From: Acinetobacter sp. SFB
GTDB taxonomy: Bacteria; Pseudomonadota; Gammaproteobacteria; Pseudomonadales; Moraxellaceae
Assembly (NCBI RefSeq): GCF_001647545.1
Contig: NZ_LSZH01000012.1
Span: 311,245-375,244 of the forward strand
Direction: 5' to 3'
Length of the DNA: 64,000 nt
A model generated the notes under the pieces. That model was not told the origin of the DNA, ran no database searches, and saw only the letters and a program-made list of their open reading frames with translations. Both the position numbers and the translations under genes were made by a program. Shown piece after piece: positions 1-8,435 of the stretch. How positions within the stretch are numbered: position 1 is the first letter of the stretch; the number at the start of each line of letters is the position of its first letter.

Positions 1-950
1 TGTACCACGCTGACAACAATCAGGTAACTTTGGGCATGATCGTCGATCTGTCCTACACCAACCCGCACATGTATCCATTCATGGAAATGCAGCGCTGGAA
101 AACCCATCCTTTAATCAAGCAGTATCTGGAAGGCGGCAAGCGTATTTCTTATGGTGCGCGTGCAGTAACCAAAGGCGGTTTTAACTCGCTACCGAAATTC
201 ACTTTCCCTGGCGGCTCTTTGATTGGTGATGATGCCGGTTTCCTAAACTTTGCCAAGATCAAAGGCTCACATACTGCGATGAAATCCGGCATGCTCTGCG
301 GTGAAGCGGTGTTTGAAGCGATTGCGGCTGGTGTGGAAAAAGGCGGTGATCTGGCAGTTGCCCGTGTTGTAGAGGGCGAAGATTTCTTCGTCAAAGAACT
401 CACTGCTTATACCGACAAGTTCAACCACAGCTGGTTAAAAGAAGAGCTATATAACTCGCGCAACTTTGGCCCGGCGATGCACAAATTTGGTCAATGGATG
501 GGCGGTGCGTTTAACTTTATCGATCAGAACGTGTTTAAAGTTCCGTTCACTTTGCATGATCTGGTTCTGGACTATGCGGTACTAAAAACCCAGGCAGCAG
601 AAACCTTTAAGCCGACCTATCCAAAACCGGATGGCAAGCTGACCTTTGACCGTCTGTCTTCGGTGTTTGTATCCAATACCGTACATGAAGAAAACCAGCC
701 AGCGCATTTGAAGCTGACCGATGCCTCGATTCCGGTGAATGTGAACCTGCCGAAATGGGATGAGCCTGCACAGCGCTATTGCCCGGCCGGGGTCTATGAA
801 ATCATGGAAAATAACGACGGTTCCAAGCGTTTTCAGATCAATGCAGCCAACTGTGTGCACTGCAAGACCTGTGACATCAAGGATCCGTCCCAGAACATCA
901 CTTGGGTAACGCCGGAAGGCGGTGGTGGTCCGAACTATCCGAATATGTAA
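1..950 (+). CDS. Electron transfer flavoprotein-ubiquinone oxidoreductase, C-terminal part
   Basis: The gene enters from the left edge, open from base 3, so only its last ~315 codons are here. ETF-QO is an inner-membrane flavoprotein that takes electrons from ETF, itself reduced by acyl-CoA dehydrogenases, and passes them to ubiquinone. Its C-terminal ferredoxin-like domain is plain: a CPAGVYE segment, then CVHCKTCDIKDP near the end, together supplying the four cysteines of the single [4Fe-4S] cluster. The upstream part (GDDAGFLNFAKIKGSHTAMKSG) is the FAD-domain stretch conserved in this family. It serves the acyl-CoA dehydrogenases encoded further along. The 5' half and promoter lie outside the window. 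Confidence 0.95.
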   Translation, partial: YHADNNQVTLGMIVDLSYTNPHMYPFMEMQRWKTHPLIKQYLEGGKRISYGARAVTKGGFNSLPKFTFPGGSLIGDDAGFLNFAKIKGSHTAMKSGMLCGEAVFEAIAAGVEKGGDLAVARVVEGEDFFVKELTAYTDKFNHSWLKEELYNSRNFGPAMHKFGQWMGGAFNFIDQNVFKVPFTLHDLVLDYAVLKTQAAETFKPTYPKPDGKLTFDRLSSVFVSNTVHEENQPAHLKLTDASIPVNVNLPKWDEPAQRYCPAGVYEIMENNDGSKRFQINAANCVHCKTCDIKDPSQNITWVTPEGGGGPNYPNM

Positions 951-1060
951 TTTGGTCACGTTTGGAAAGATAATGTTTAGCATCTCACAAAAAAATGCCT
1001 AAACATTATCCTACCCACAATGCAGACGTTTAAATAACGCCTTCATTTATTTTTTTAGGT

Positions 1061-1088
1061 AATCTGAGTCTCCCAGGAGGCTCAGATT
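1061..1088 (+). terminator. Possible terminator hairpin after ETF-QO
   Basis: AATCTGAG pairs with CTCAGATT around a G/C-rich inner stem, giving about 11-13 pairs with a very small loop. It is flanked by T-rich sequence on the left and A-rich sequence on the right, the reverse of a classical rho-independent terminator for this strand, so the assignment is weak. Confidence 0.35.
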
Positions 1089-1496
1089 AAAAATATTTTC
1101 ACTTACTATTCACATGAGTTAAAAATTAAATGTGATTCATTTCAATAAAACTGCTTATTTGACGCTGACTGATAATTTTCAGGATGAATTTTTTACCTCA
1201 TAAATTAAGACAATTATAAAAACTCATGTAAATAAATTTTTATAAAAACGCTTTATCAATATGGTGCTGAAATCTTCTGAACTCGCACTACTATCTTGTT
1301 GATATCATAAATATATTAGATGATACAAATTATATCTTAATCCATATAAAATCATATCAAATGACTGTATTTACTTACTTATTAATTTATCTTGATATAC
1401 GTTAAAAACACAAATATATGAAAAATCCATAATAAATACTATTTTATTTAGCATAATCCTGTCTGAACATAGTTCTTCAATGCATGTTTTCCGAGT

Positions 1497-1527
1497 AGAA
1501 GTCTTGTAGCTGTACTACACAACTTCT
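1497..1527 (+). other. 5' leader hairpin before the DUF2147 gene
   Basis: AGAAGT and TTGTAG on the left pair with CTACA and ACTTCT on the right around a five-base loop, with a two-base internal mismatch. It lies about 45 bases before the start codon, so it would form in the mRNA leader. Any regulatory role is a guess. Confidence 0.3.
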
Positions 1528-1570
1528 ATAAATTTTGAAGAAAAACTTACTCAAAATCAGTTGAGGTCTA

Positions 1571-2014
1571 ATGATGATAAAAACAACTCTAAGCGTATTA
1601 GGACTATCTTTAGTTTCTAGCCTAGCTCTAGCTTCCGATCCCTTACATGGCACTAAATGGAAAACCATTGATGATGTGACTAAAAAACCATTATCAGTTG
1701 TGCAGTTTACTGAAACCTCTAACGGTGTGCTCTCTGCAAAAATCGTGGATGTACTGGAAGCGAGTGAAAGTGAAAAATGCACAAAATGTGCGGGTAAATT
1801 CCATAACAAACCACTTAAAGGTATACAGATTGTCTCAGGTCTGAAAAAGACTGCAAACAATGTGTATGATAACGGAAAAATTACCGACCCTAAAAATGGT
1901 AAAACATATAGTTTTAATGCCAAGCTATCTCAAGATGGTAAAACTTTGGCGGGTCGTGGATATATTGGTATTTCTGCTTTAGGACGTAACCAAACCTGGG
2001 TTCGTGTCAACTAA
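1571..2014 (+). CDS. Secreted DUF2147-family protein
   Basis: A 147-aa protein with a signal peptide: two lysines/methionines, a hydrophobic core to about residue 20, and an LALA cleavage context before SDPLHG. The mature part shows the DUF2147 pattern: GTKWKTIDD near the start, a CTKC pair at the middle, KPLKG, then DPKNGKTY and RGYIGISALGRNQTWVR at the end. The family is common in Acinetobacter and other proteobacteria as small periplasmic or outer-membrane-associated proteins, function unsettled. Two adjacent ATGs are possible (1571, 1574); GAGG at about 1563 suits either. It is a single gene closed by a strong terminator and preceded by a long AT-rich leader. Confidence 0.85.
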   Translation: MMIKTTLSVLGLSLVSSLALASDPLHGTKWKTIDDVTKKPLSVVQFTETSNGVLSAKIVDVLEASESEKCTKCAGKFHNKPLKGIQIVSGLKKTANNVYDNGKITDPKNGKTYSFNAKLSQDGKTLAGRGYIGISALGRNQTWVRVN

Positions 2015-2030
2015 TCCTGATTGAAGTATT

Positions 2031-2062
2031 TAAAAAAGCGACTGATTCAAGTCGCTTTTTTA
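2031..2062 (+). terminator. Rho-independent terminator after the DUF2147 gene
   Basis: An A-run, then AGCGACT (2037-2043), a six-base loop and AGTCGCT (2050-2056), then a T-run. This is the classical layout and sits just past the stop codon at 2014. Confidence 0.85.
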
Positions 2063-2163
2063 TTGGTATGCATAACCGCTAATAATCAACTGTCATAACA
2101 ATGAATATCGGTGTTATTCAAACCTGAATACTTTTAATATTTTTAATTTTCTCAAATTTCTGC

Positions 2164-2195
2164 TCCTCCCGTTATTTAGCATACTATCGGGAGGA
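2164..2195. repeat. Inverted repeat between convergent genes
   Basis: TCCTCCCG (2164-2171) pairs with CGGGAGGA (2188-2195) over a 16-base loop. It lies just beyond the 3' end of the minus-strand acyl-CoA synthetase gene and may help end its transcript, but no T-run follows on either strand. Confidence 0.35.
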
Positions 2196-2227
2196 ATGCA
2201 GATTGTGAGAGAAACAAGCAATCAATC

Positions 2228-3919
2228 TTAAGCAATATCTTCCACTAAATTCAGTTCCTGACGCATCAATTCCTGCAATTTGAACTTTTGCGCTTTGCCT
2301 GAAGCCGTCATTGGAAATTCGGTAAAGAAGCGCACATATCTCGGTACTTTATTGTGAGAGATATGTTCAGCGCAGTATTCACGAATGGTCTTTTCATCGG
2401 TTTGATGGTCGTCATGCAAAATAATACAGGCACACAACTCTTCACCATATTTGGCATCCGGTAGCCCAATCACTTGCACATCGGAAACATCTGGATGGGT
2501 ATACAGAAAATCTTCAATTTCTTTGGGAAATAAATTCTCGCCGCCACGAATCACCACGTCTTTAATTCGGCCTTTAATTTTCACAAAGCCGTCTTCATCC
2601 ATTTCGGCAATATCACCGGTGTGCATCCACTTGGCAACATCAATCACTTCCTGAGTTTTGTCGTTGTCTTCCCAATAACCCAGCATGACCGAATAACCAC
2701 GTACACAGAGTTCACCCAGTTTTCCACGCGGTACCACTTTGCCATTTTCATCAACAATTTTGATTTCCAGATGTGGATGTACCCGACCAACAGTTCCGAC
2801 ACGGCGTTCGACCGAATCTGCAGTCGAGCTTTGCACACTCACAGGTGCAGTTTCAGTCATACCATAACAGATAGTGATTTCGGCCATATGCATACGGTCA
2901 ATCACGCGCTGCATAATTTCACGCGGACATGGGCTGCCCGCCATAATACCGGTACGAAGGCTGGAAAGATCGAACGCATCGAACTGCTCATGCTCAAGCA
3001 TGGCAATAAACATGGTCGGAACGCCGTAAGCTGCGGTACATTTTTCTTGCTGAATGGTTTTTAAAGTGTCGAGCGGATTAAAAACCGCCGATGGATAAAC
3101 CATGGTTGAACCATGGGTAATACAGGCCAAATTGCCCATTACCATGCCAAAACAGTGGAATAACGGCACCGAAATGCAGACCCGATCCTGTGGGGTTAGA
3201 TGAATCGCTTCACCGACAAAATAACCATTATTCAAAATATTATTATGCGTCAGCATGGTTCCTTTCGGATTACCTGTCGTGCCAGAGGTAAATTGAATGT
3301 TAATGGTTTCATCAAATTGTAAATCAGCGCCAATCTCTTGTAATTGCTCTAACTGAACAGTGGTCGGTTCTGGCAACAAGTCAGCAAAACGATGAATACC
3401 GATATGCTGTTCATGGTCAATTTTAATCACGTGCTTTAAATGCGGCAGGCGTTTTACAGAAAGTCGTTTATCTACCGATTCGGTAATTTCAGGGGCAATT
3501 TTAGTTAAAATTTCCTGATAATTACTGGTTTTAAATTGTGCTGCAATGACCAATGCCTTGCAGGACACTTTATTCAGTACATATTCAAGTTCACTACTTT
3601 TATAGGCTGGATTCAGATTGACCAGAATTATGCCGGCTTTAAAGGCTGCAAACTGGGTGATGGTCCACTCCACACAATTTGGCGACCAAATCGCAATTCG
3701 GTCGCCCTTTTCCAAGCCCAATTGAAGCAGGCTACAAGCAAATGCATTGACCTGATCCTGCAGCTGTTTATAGCTTAAGCGTACATTTTGATGCACGCTG
3801 ACCACAGCATCCTGTTCAGCATATTGCTGACATGCCTGATCAAAATTTTCACCAATGGTCATCCCAAGTAAAGGCTGACTGCTTGTTCCATAGGCATAAC
3901 TTAACCGTACTTGTGTCAT
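2228..3919 (-). CDS. AMP-forming acyl-CoA synthetase (medium/short-chain type)
   Basis: A 563-aa ANL-superfamily enzyme that activates a carboxylic acid with ATP and CoA through an acyl-adenylate. The P-loop-like TSGTTGNPKG is at residues 211-220. YGMTET, the TGD adenosine-binding motif (HTGDIAEMDEDG), the hinge region GRIKDVVIRGGENLFPKEIE and the C-terminal catalytic lysine in SGKAQKF all follow in order. AAGGAGAG sits about eight bases before the ATG at 3919. It is followed in the same direction by nothing close, and preceded by the TetR gene on the same strand, so the two may be co-transcribed. Position beside the liu genes suggests a branched or short-chain acid such as isovalerate; the substrate is inference. 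Confidence 0.85.
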   Translation of the reverse strand: MTQVRLSYAYGTSSQPLLGMTIGENFDQACQQYAEQDAVVSVHQNVRLSYKQLQDQVNAFACSLLQLGLEKGDRIAIWSPNCVEWTITQFAAFKAGIILVNLNPAYKSSELEYVLNKVSCKALVIAAQFKTSNYQEILTKIAPEITESVDKRLSVKRLPHLKHVIKIDHEQHIGIHRFADLLPEPTTVQLEQLQEIGADLQFDETINIQFTSGTTGNPKGTMLTHNNILNNGYFVGEAIHLTPQDRVCISVPLFHCFGMVMGNLACITHGSTMVYPSAVFNPLDTLKTIQQEKCTAAYGVPTMFIAMLEHEQFDAFDLSSLRTGIMAGSPCPREIMQRVIDRMHMAEITICYGMTETAPVSVQSSTADSVERRVGTVGRVHPHLEIKIVDENGKVVPRGKLGELCVRGYSVMLGYWEDNDKTQEVIDVAKWMHTGDIAEMDEDGFVKIKGRIKDVVIRGGENLFPKEIEDFLYTHPDVSDVQVIGLPDAKYGEELCACIILHDDHQTDEKTIREYCAEHISHNKVPRYVRFFTEFPMTASGKAQKFKLQELMRQELNLVEDIA

Positions 3920-4019
3920 TGAATCGCTCTCCTTGATTCTTTGTAATTATGATTCTTTCACTTTAATTGTTTTGACTCAGACGACTTTTCCAAACAGTCT
4001 TATTTTTGTGTTTAACTGA

Positions 4020-4646
4020 TCACTCACCCTCCTTTAAATAAACGCCACTCACACAAAAATCGGCAATCTGTTTGACAAAATAGTCTTTATACGCCTGATC
4101 AAACCTGACACTTTTAGAAGGATTCAAGGGTTCAATCACCACAAAAGTCATGGCACCCACCACACACAAGGCTGCGGTATTTAAATCTTCAAATCCAAAC
4201 TCACCATTAATTTTACCTTCGGCAAGTATTTCATTAATGCTTTGTTTAATCAGTTGCTTGCTGCGAAAACGCTCATGTTCGAGTAAAGGATCAACAGGTT
4301 CAAACATCAGCGAATACGCAAGTTGGGGGCTGTTCAATGCACGTTTAACAAAAGTCGTCACTGCCTTGTGTAATTTTTCAGTTGCAGAAAGATCACTTGC
4401 AGCAATGGTGTTCAAAATTTGAACTTCATACTGAATGGATTCTGACAATACTTCGATTAACACCTGACTTTTGTTATCGAAATAACGATAAACCAGACCA
4501 CTGGATACTCCTGCACGATCAGCAATCGCCTGTATTTGCGCATCTTTAAAGCCCCCTAGAGCAATCAGTTCACGCGCAGACTGCAAAATCGTTTGACGGT
4601 TTTGCTCCATTCGTTCCTGCATCAATGATGATCTTTTATAACTCAT
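4020..4646 (-). CDS. TetR-family transcriptional regulator of the leucine/isovalerate module
   Basis: A protein of about 208 aa with an N-terminal TetR helix-turn-helix (ALGGFKDAQIQAIADRAGVSSGLVYRYFDNK) and a divergent C-terminal ligand domain. The start is uncertain: ATG at 4646 (MSYKRSS) is preferred over ATG at 4664, because GAGAA lies at usable distance before it and none is seen before the latter. It is divergent from liuA, with about 146 bases between them, and lies 100 bases upstream of the acyl-CoA synthetase gene. That placement suggests control of both. Pseudomonas liu clusters use a MerR-type LiuR, so the regulator class differs here. Confidence 0.85.
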   Translation of the reverse strand: MSYKRSSLMQERMEQNRQTILQSARELIALGGFKDAQIQAIADRAGVSSGLVYRYFDNKSQVLIEVLSESIQYEVQILNTIAASDLSATEKLHKAVTTFVKRALNSPQLAYSLMFEPVDPLLEHERFRSKQLIKQSINEILAEGKINGEFGFEDLNTAALCVVGAMTFVVIEPLNPSKSVRFDQAYKDYFVKQIADFCVSGVYLKEGE

Positions 4647-4688
4647 AATTTTATTCTCATCCAACTAAAATGAATTGTAAATCATTTT

Positions 4689-4704
4689 GTGAATTTATAT
4701 TCAC
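4689..4704. promoter_or_regulatory. Palindromic candidate operator in the TetR-liuA gap
   Basis: GTGAAT, four bases, then ATTCAC: a 16-base inverted repeat in the divergent promoter region. Size and position suit a TetR-family operator. No binding evidence is available, and chance palindromes occur in AT-rich DNA. Confidence 0.4.
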
Positions 4705-4792
4705 TTTTTTAAAAAAAAGTTGTATTGTAAAAATCAAGCACAACAAAAATGCTTTTGGAACAACAAATATAACCATCAGGATGAATGAAGAA

Positions 4793-5965
4793 ATGAATCT
4801 ACAAAGCTTAAATTTCGGTTTGGATGAAACGTTAATTGCCCTTAAAGATTCAATCGCAGCATTCTGTGCAAAGGAGATTGCACCGATTGCTCAGCAAGTT
4901 GATCAAGACAATGAATTCCCCGCTCACCTGTGGAAAAAATTTGGTGATATGGGGCTGCTTGGCCTGACTGTAAGCGAGGAATACGGTGGCACGAACCTGG
5001 GTTATTTGGCTCATATTCTTGCGATGCAGGAAATTTCCCGTGCATCCGCCTCTATTGGCTTGTCTTACGGCGCTCATTCTAACTTATGTATCAATCAAAT
5101 TAATCGCAATGGTTCTGAACAACAAAAACAAAAATATTTACCTAAACTGATTTCCGGCGATTTTGTCGGTGCTTTGGCAATGTCGGAACCCAATGCAGGT
5201 TCCGACGTGGTCAGCATGAAACTCAAAGCCGAAGATCAAGGTGATCATTACCTGCTGAATGGTTCAAAAATGTGGATCACCAACGGTGGCGATGCTGACG
5301 TATTGGTGGTCTATGCCAAAACTGATCTGCAAGCCGGTTCTAAAGGCATGACGGCTTTTCTGGTTGAAAAAAACATGCCGGGTTTCAGTCACGGCACGCA
5401 TTTAGATAAATTGGGCATGCGCGGCTCAAACACCTACCCGCTTTTCTTCGACAATGTAGAAGTGCCAAAAGAAAATGTGCTGGGCGGTGTCGGCAATGGC
5501 ACCAAAGTTTTAATGAGCGGTTTGGATTATGAACGTGCGGTTTTAAGTGCTGGCCCGCTAGGCATTATGGATGCCTGTCTGGACACGGTGATTCCTTATA
5601 TTCACGACCGTAAACAGTTTGGTCAGGCACTTGGTGAATTCCAGTTGATGCAAGGCAAAATTGCCGATATGTATTCGACTTGGCTGGCTTGTAAGGCGCT
5701 GGTATATGCTGTGGGCGCTGAATGTGACAAGGCTGATCATAGCCGCAGCTTACGTAAAGATGCAGCCAGTGCAATTTTATATGCCGCTGAAAAAGCCACC
5801 TGGATGGCGGGTGAAACCATTCAGACCTTAGGCGGCAATGGTTATATCAATGAATTTGCAGCAGGCCGTTTATGGCGTGATGCCAAACTGTATGAAATTG
5901 GTGCGGGAACTTCTGAAATCCGTCGCATGCTGATTGGTCGTGAACTGTTTAATGAAACAGCTTAA
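4793..5965 (+). CDS. liuA: Isovaleryl-CoA dehydrogenase
   Basis: A 390-aa acyl-CoA dehydrogenase that oxidises isovaleryl-CoA to 3-methylcrotonyl-CoA, reducing FAD and then ETF. The catalytic glutamate is in [15 protein letters not shown] (Glu247), the position used by isovaleryl-CoA dehydrogenases rather than the late position of medium-chain enzymes. FAD-contact motifs [13 protein letters not shown] and GGNGYINE, and the C-terminal GAGTSEIRR, are present. The reading frame is open back to 4670, but the family begins MN-x-x-SLNFGL, matching ATG 4793 with AGGATGA upstream. It is the first gene of the liu operon; its ETF electrons would go to the quinone through ETF-QO. Confidence 0.92.
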   Translation: MNLQSLNFGLDETLIALKDSIAAFCAKEIAPIAQQVDQDNEFPAHLWKKFGDMGLLGLTVSEEYGGTNLGYLAHILAMQEISRASASIGLSYGAHSNLCINQINRNGSEQQKQKYLPKLISGDFVGALAMSEPNAGSDVVSMKLKAEDQGDHYLLNGSKMWITNGGDADVLVVYAKTDLQAGSKGMTAFLVEKNMPGFSHGTHLDKLGMRGSNTYPLFFDNVEVPKENVLGGVGNGTKVLMSGLDYERAVLSAGPLGIMDACLDTVIPYIHDRKQFGQALGEFQLMQGKIADMYSTWLACKALVYAVGAECDKADHSRSLRKDAASAILYAAEKATWMAGETIQTLGGNGYINEFAAGRLWRDAKLYEIGAGTSEIRRMLIGRELFNETA

Positions 5966-6006
5966 ATCACGATCATACGCATACTGAATTACAAGGACGT
6001 TTGAAC

Positions 6007-7608
6007 ATGAATATATTACAAAGCAAAATTAATATTCGAAGTGAAGATTTTAAAACCAACCAGACTGCCATGCAGGTTTTGGTCGATGACTTAACACAAA
6101 AAGCGCAACAAATTGCTTTAGGCGGCGGTGAAAAAGCGCGCGAAAAACATTTGGCCCGCGGCAAACTGTTACCGCGTGAACGGGTGGATCATCTGATTGA
6201 TGCTGGAACTGCCTTTTTAGAAATTGGGCAACTGGCGGCTTATCAAGTCTATCCAGATGATGTGCCGGCTGCCGGCGTGATTGCCGGAATTGGTCAGGTG
6301 AATGGCGTGACCTGCATGATTGTCGCCAATGATGCCACGGTAAAAGGCGGCACGTATTATCCGCTCACGGTAAAGAAGCATTTACGCGCTCAAGAAATTG
6401 CCGAACAAAATCATCTGCCATGTATTTATCTGGTCGATTCAGGCGGCGCATATTTACCCATGCAGGATGAGGTGTTCCCGGACCGTGATCACTTCGGTCG
6501 TATTTTCTATAACCAGGCGCGTATGTCGAGCCAAGGTATCGCGCAGATTGCCGTAGTAATGGGAAGCTGTACCGCAGGGGGTGCTTATGTCCCGGCCATG
6601 TCGGATGAAACCATTATCGTGCGTAATCAAGGCACCATTTTCCTGGGTGGCCCGCCTTTGGTGAAGGCTGCGACGGGTGAAGTGGTCAGTTCCGAGGACT
6701 TAGGTGGTGGTGATGTGCATACCCGTCTTTCTGGTGTGGCCGATCATCTGGCTGAAAGTGATGAACACGCGATTGCCCTAGCCCGTAATATTGTGGCGAA
6801 TTTAAATAAAAAACCCAATAAAACGGCTGATGAAATTGAAGCGCCGTTATTTGATGCTCAAGAACTTTATGGCGTGGTGCCCAGTGATGCACGTAAGCCT
6901 TTTGATGTAAGAGAAGTGATTGCCCGTATTGTCGATGGTTCACGTTTTGACGAATTTAAAGCCCGTTTTGGTACCACGCTAATTACCGGTTTTGCTGAAC
7001 TTTTCGGTATGAAAGTCGGCATCATTGCCAATAACGGCATCCTGTTTTCGGAATCTGCACAAAAAGGGGCGCATTTCATTGAACTGTGTATCCAGCGTAA
7101 CATTCCCCTGCTCTTTATTCAGAACATTACCGGTTTTATGGTCGGTCGCCAGTATGAAAATGAAGGCATTGCCAAAAATGGTGCCAAACTGGTGATGGCG
7201 GTGGCCAATGCCAATGTACCGAAATTGACTTTAGTAATAGGCGGATCATTTGGTGCCGGCAACTATGGCATGTGCGGTCGTGCCTATTCTCCACGCTTTC
7301 TGTGGACTTGGCCAAACTCGCGTATTTCGGTAATGGGTGGTGAACAAGCTTCAAGCGTATTGTCTACCTTAAAACGTGACCAGATTGAACAAAAAGGTGA
7401 AAGCTGGTCAGCCGAACAGGAAGATCAATTTAAACAACCGATTCGTGATCAATATGAGCGCCAAGGTCATCCTTATTATGCTTCAGCGCGTCTTTGGGAT
7501 GATGGTGTGATTGATCCTGCGCAAACGCGTCAGGTCTTGGGCTTAAGTTTGGCAGCTGCGCTAAATGCGCCCATTTTACCCACCAAATTTGGCGTGTTCC
7601 GCATGTAG
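6007..7608 (+). CDS. liuB: Methylcrotonyl-CoA carboxylase, beta (carboxyltransferase) subunit
   Basis: A 533-aa carboxyltransferase subunit that moves CO2 from carboxybiotin onto 3-methylcrotonyl-CoA to give 3-methylglutaconyl-CoA. The acyl-CoA carboxylase beta fold is clear: the N-terminal [32 protein letters not shown], the first oxyanion-hole region [15 protein letters not shown], and in the C-terminal half the second crotonase-like region [20 protein letters not shown]. The start ATG at 6007 has AAGGACG about eight bases upstream; the TTG two codons earlier is less likely. It lies 41 bases after liuA and 13 bases before liuC, so the genes are co-transcribed. Partner of the biotin-carrying alpha subunit LiuD. 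Confidence 0.93.
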   Translation: MNILQSKINIRSEDFKTNQTAMQVLVDDLTQKAQQIALGGGEKAREKHLARGKLLPRERVDHLIDAGTAFLEIGQLAAYQVYPDDVPAAGVIAGIGQVNGVTCMIVANDATVKGGTYYPLTVKKHLRAQEIAEQNHLPCIYLVDSGGAYLPMQDEVFPDRDHFGRIFYNQARMSSQGIAQIAVVMGSCTAGGAYVPAMSDETIIVRNQGTIFLGGPPLVKAATGEVVSSEDLGGGDVHTRLSGVADHLAESDEHAIALARNIVANLNKKPNKTADEIEAPLFDAQELYGVVPSDARKPFDVREVIARIVDGSRFDEFKARFGTTLITGFAELFGMKVGIIANNGILFSESAQKGAHFIELCIQRNIPLLFIQNITGFMVGRQYENEGIAKNGAKLVMAVANANVPKLTLVIGGSFGAGNYGMCGRAYSPRFLWTWPNSRISVMGGEQASSVLSTLKRDQIEQKGESWSAEQEDQFKQPIRDQYERQGHPYYASARLWDDGVIDPAQTRQVLGLSLAAALNAPILPTKFGVFRM

Positions 7609-7621
7609 GGGGTAAAAAATA

Positions 7622-8422
7622 ATGAACTATCAATTTTTACAACTCGAACAACAGAATCAGGTCGCTACGGTCTGGATTAACCGTGCTGAATTGCACAATG
7701 CTTTTAATACCACCGTTATTGAAGAATTACAGCATTGTTTTACTGCATTAAACAGTCGTGATGATGTGCGTGTGGTGGTTTTGGGCGGACGTGGCAAAAG
7801 TTTTTCTGCCGGCGCCGACTTGAACTGGATGAAACAGGCCGGACAAGCATCTCAAGCGGAAAATGAAGCCGATGCCTTAAAGCTGGCAAAAATGTTGCAA
7901 AGTCTGGCGACTTTAAAACAACCGACCATTGCTCGTGTACATGGAATTGCGTTTGGTGGCGGCATGGGACTGGCTTCAGCCTGTGATATTTGTATTGCCA
8001 GCATGGATGCCAAGTTTGCCACGTCTGAAGTTCGTTTAGGTTTAGCGCCATCGACCATTAGCCCCTATGTGATTCGTGCCATTGGTGCCCGTCAGGCTTC
8101 GCGCTACTTCTTAACTGCAGAACGGATTACCGCCGAGCAAGCGCAAAAAATCGGTCTGGTTCATGAGGTTACAACGGTAGAAGAACTGGATAGCAAGATT
8201 GACGAAATGGTTCAAGCCTTGCTTTTGGGTGGCCCTCAAGCACAAGCATCATCGAAACAACTGATTCAAATGGTCGACCAACAGGTATTAACCGAAGAAT
8301 TATTGCTGCAGACCGCCCAGCATATTGCTCATGTACGCCAAGGATCAGAGGCGAAGAATGGCTTGAGTGCTTTTTTGGATAAGCAAAGTCCTTCCTGGAT
8401 TATCTCTACAGCACAACAATAA
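7622..8422 (+). CDS. liuC: Methylglutaconyl-CoA hydratase
   Basis: A 266-aa crotonase-family enzyme expected to hydrate 3-methylglutaconyl-CoA to HMG-CoA. It has the oxyanion-hole segments GKSFSAGADLNWM (about residues 58-70) and ARVHGIAFGGGMGLASACD (about 102-120), and the family signature around SEVRLGLAPSTISPYV. The second acidic residue of typical enoyl-CoA hydratases is altered, as is common in this subfamily. AGGGGG overlaps the stop of liuB and serves as ribosome site. The specific substrate follows from the gene order between the two methylcrotonyl-CoA carboxylase subunits, which is characteristic of liu operons. Confidence 0.88.
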   Translation: MNYQFLQLEQQNQVATVWINRAELHNAFNTTVIEELQHCFTALNSRDDVRVVVLGGRGKSFSAGADLNWMKQAGQASQAENEADALKLAKMLQSLATLKQPTIARVHGIAFGGGMGLASACDICIASMDAKFATSEVRLGLAPSTISPYVIRAIGARQASRYFLTAERITAEQAQKIGLVHEVTTVEELDSKIDEMVQALLLGGPQAQASSKQLIQMVDQQVLTEELLLQTAQHIAHVRQGSEAKNGLSAFLDKQSPSWIISTAQQ

Positions 8423-8435
8423 TAAGGATCATACA

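Larger units (their letters stand above)
951..1570. other. AT-rich non-coding gap with two inverted repeats
   Basis: About 620 bases with no convincing gene. Two inverted repeats follow the ETF-QO stop codon: a 12-bp stem (969-980 with 999-1010) and a compact hairpin (1061-1073 with 1076-1088). Either could end ETF-QO transcription, but neither has a clean T-run after it on the plus strand. The rest, about 1090-1490, is very A/T-rich and featureless to me. Confidence 0.5.

Noticed and set aside
1477..1923. A 148-codon minus-strand frame over the DUF2147 gene
   Set aside because: The plus-strand gene has a signal peptide, family motifs and a terminator; the minus frame is its shadow.
4670..4792. 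N-terminal extension of liuA from 4670
   Set aside because: The extra 41 residues are F/K-rich, lack similarity to the family and overlap the divergent promoter; ATG 4793 fits family start and ribosome site.
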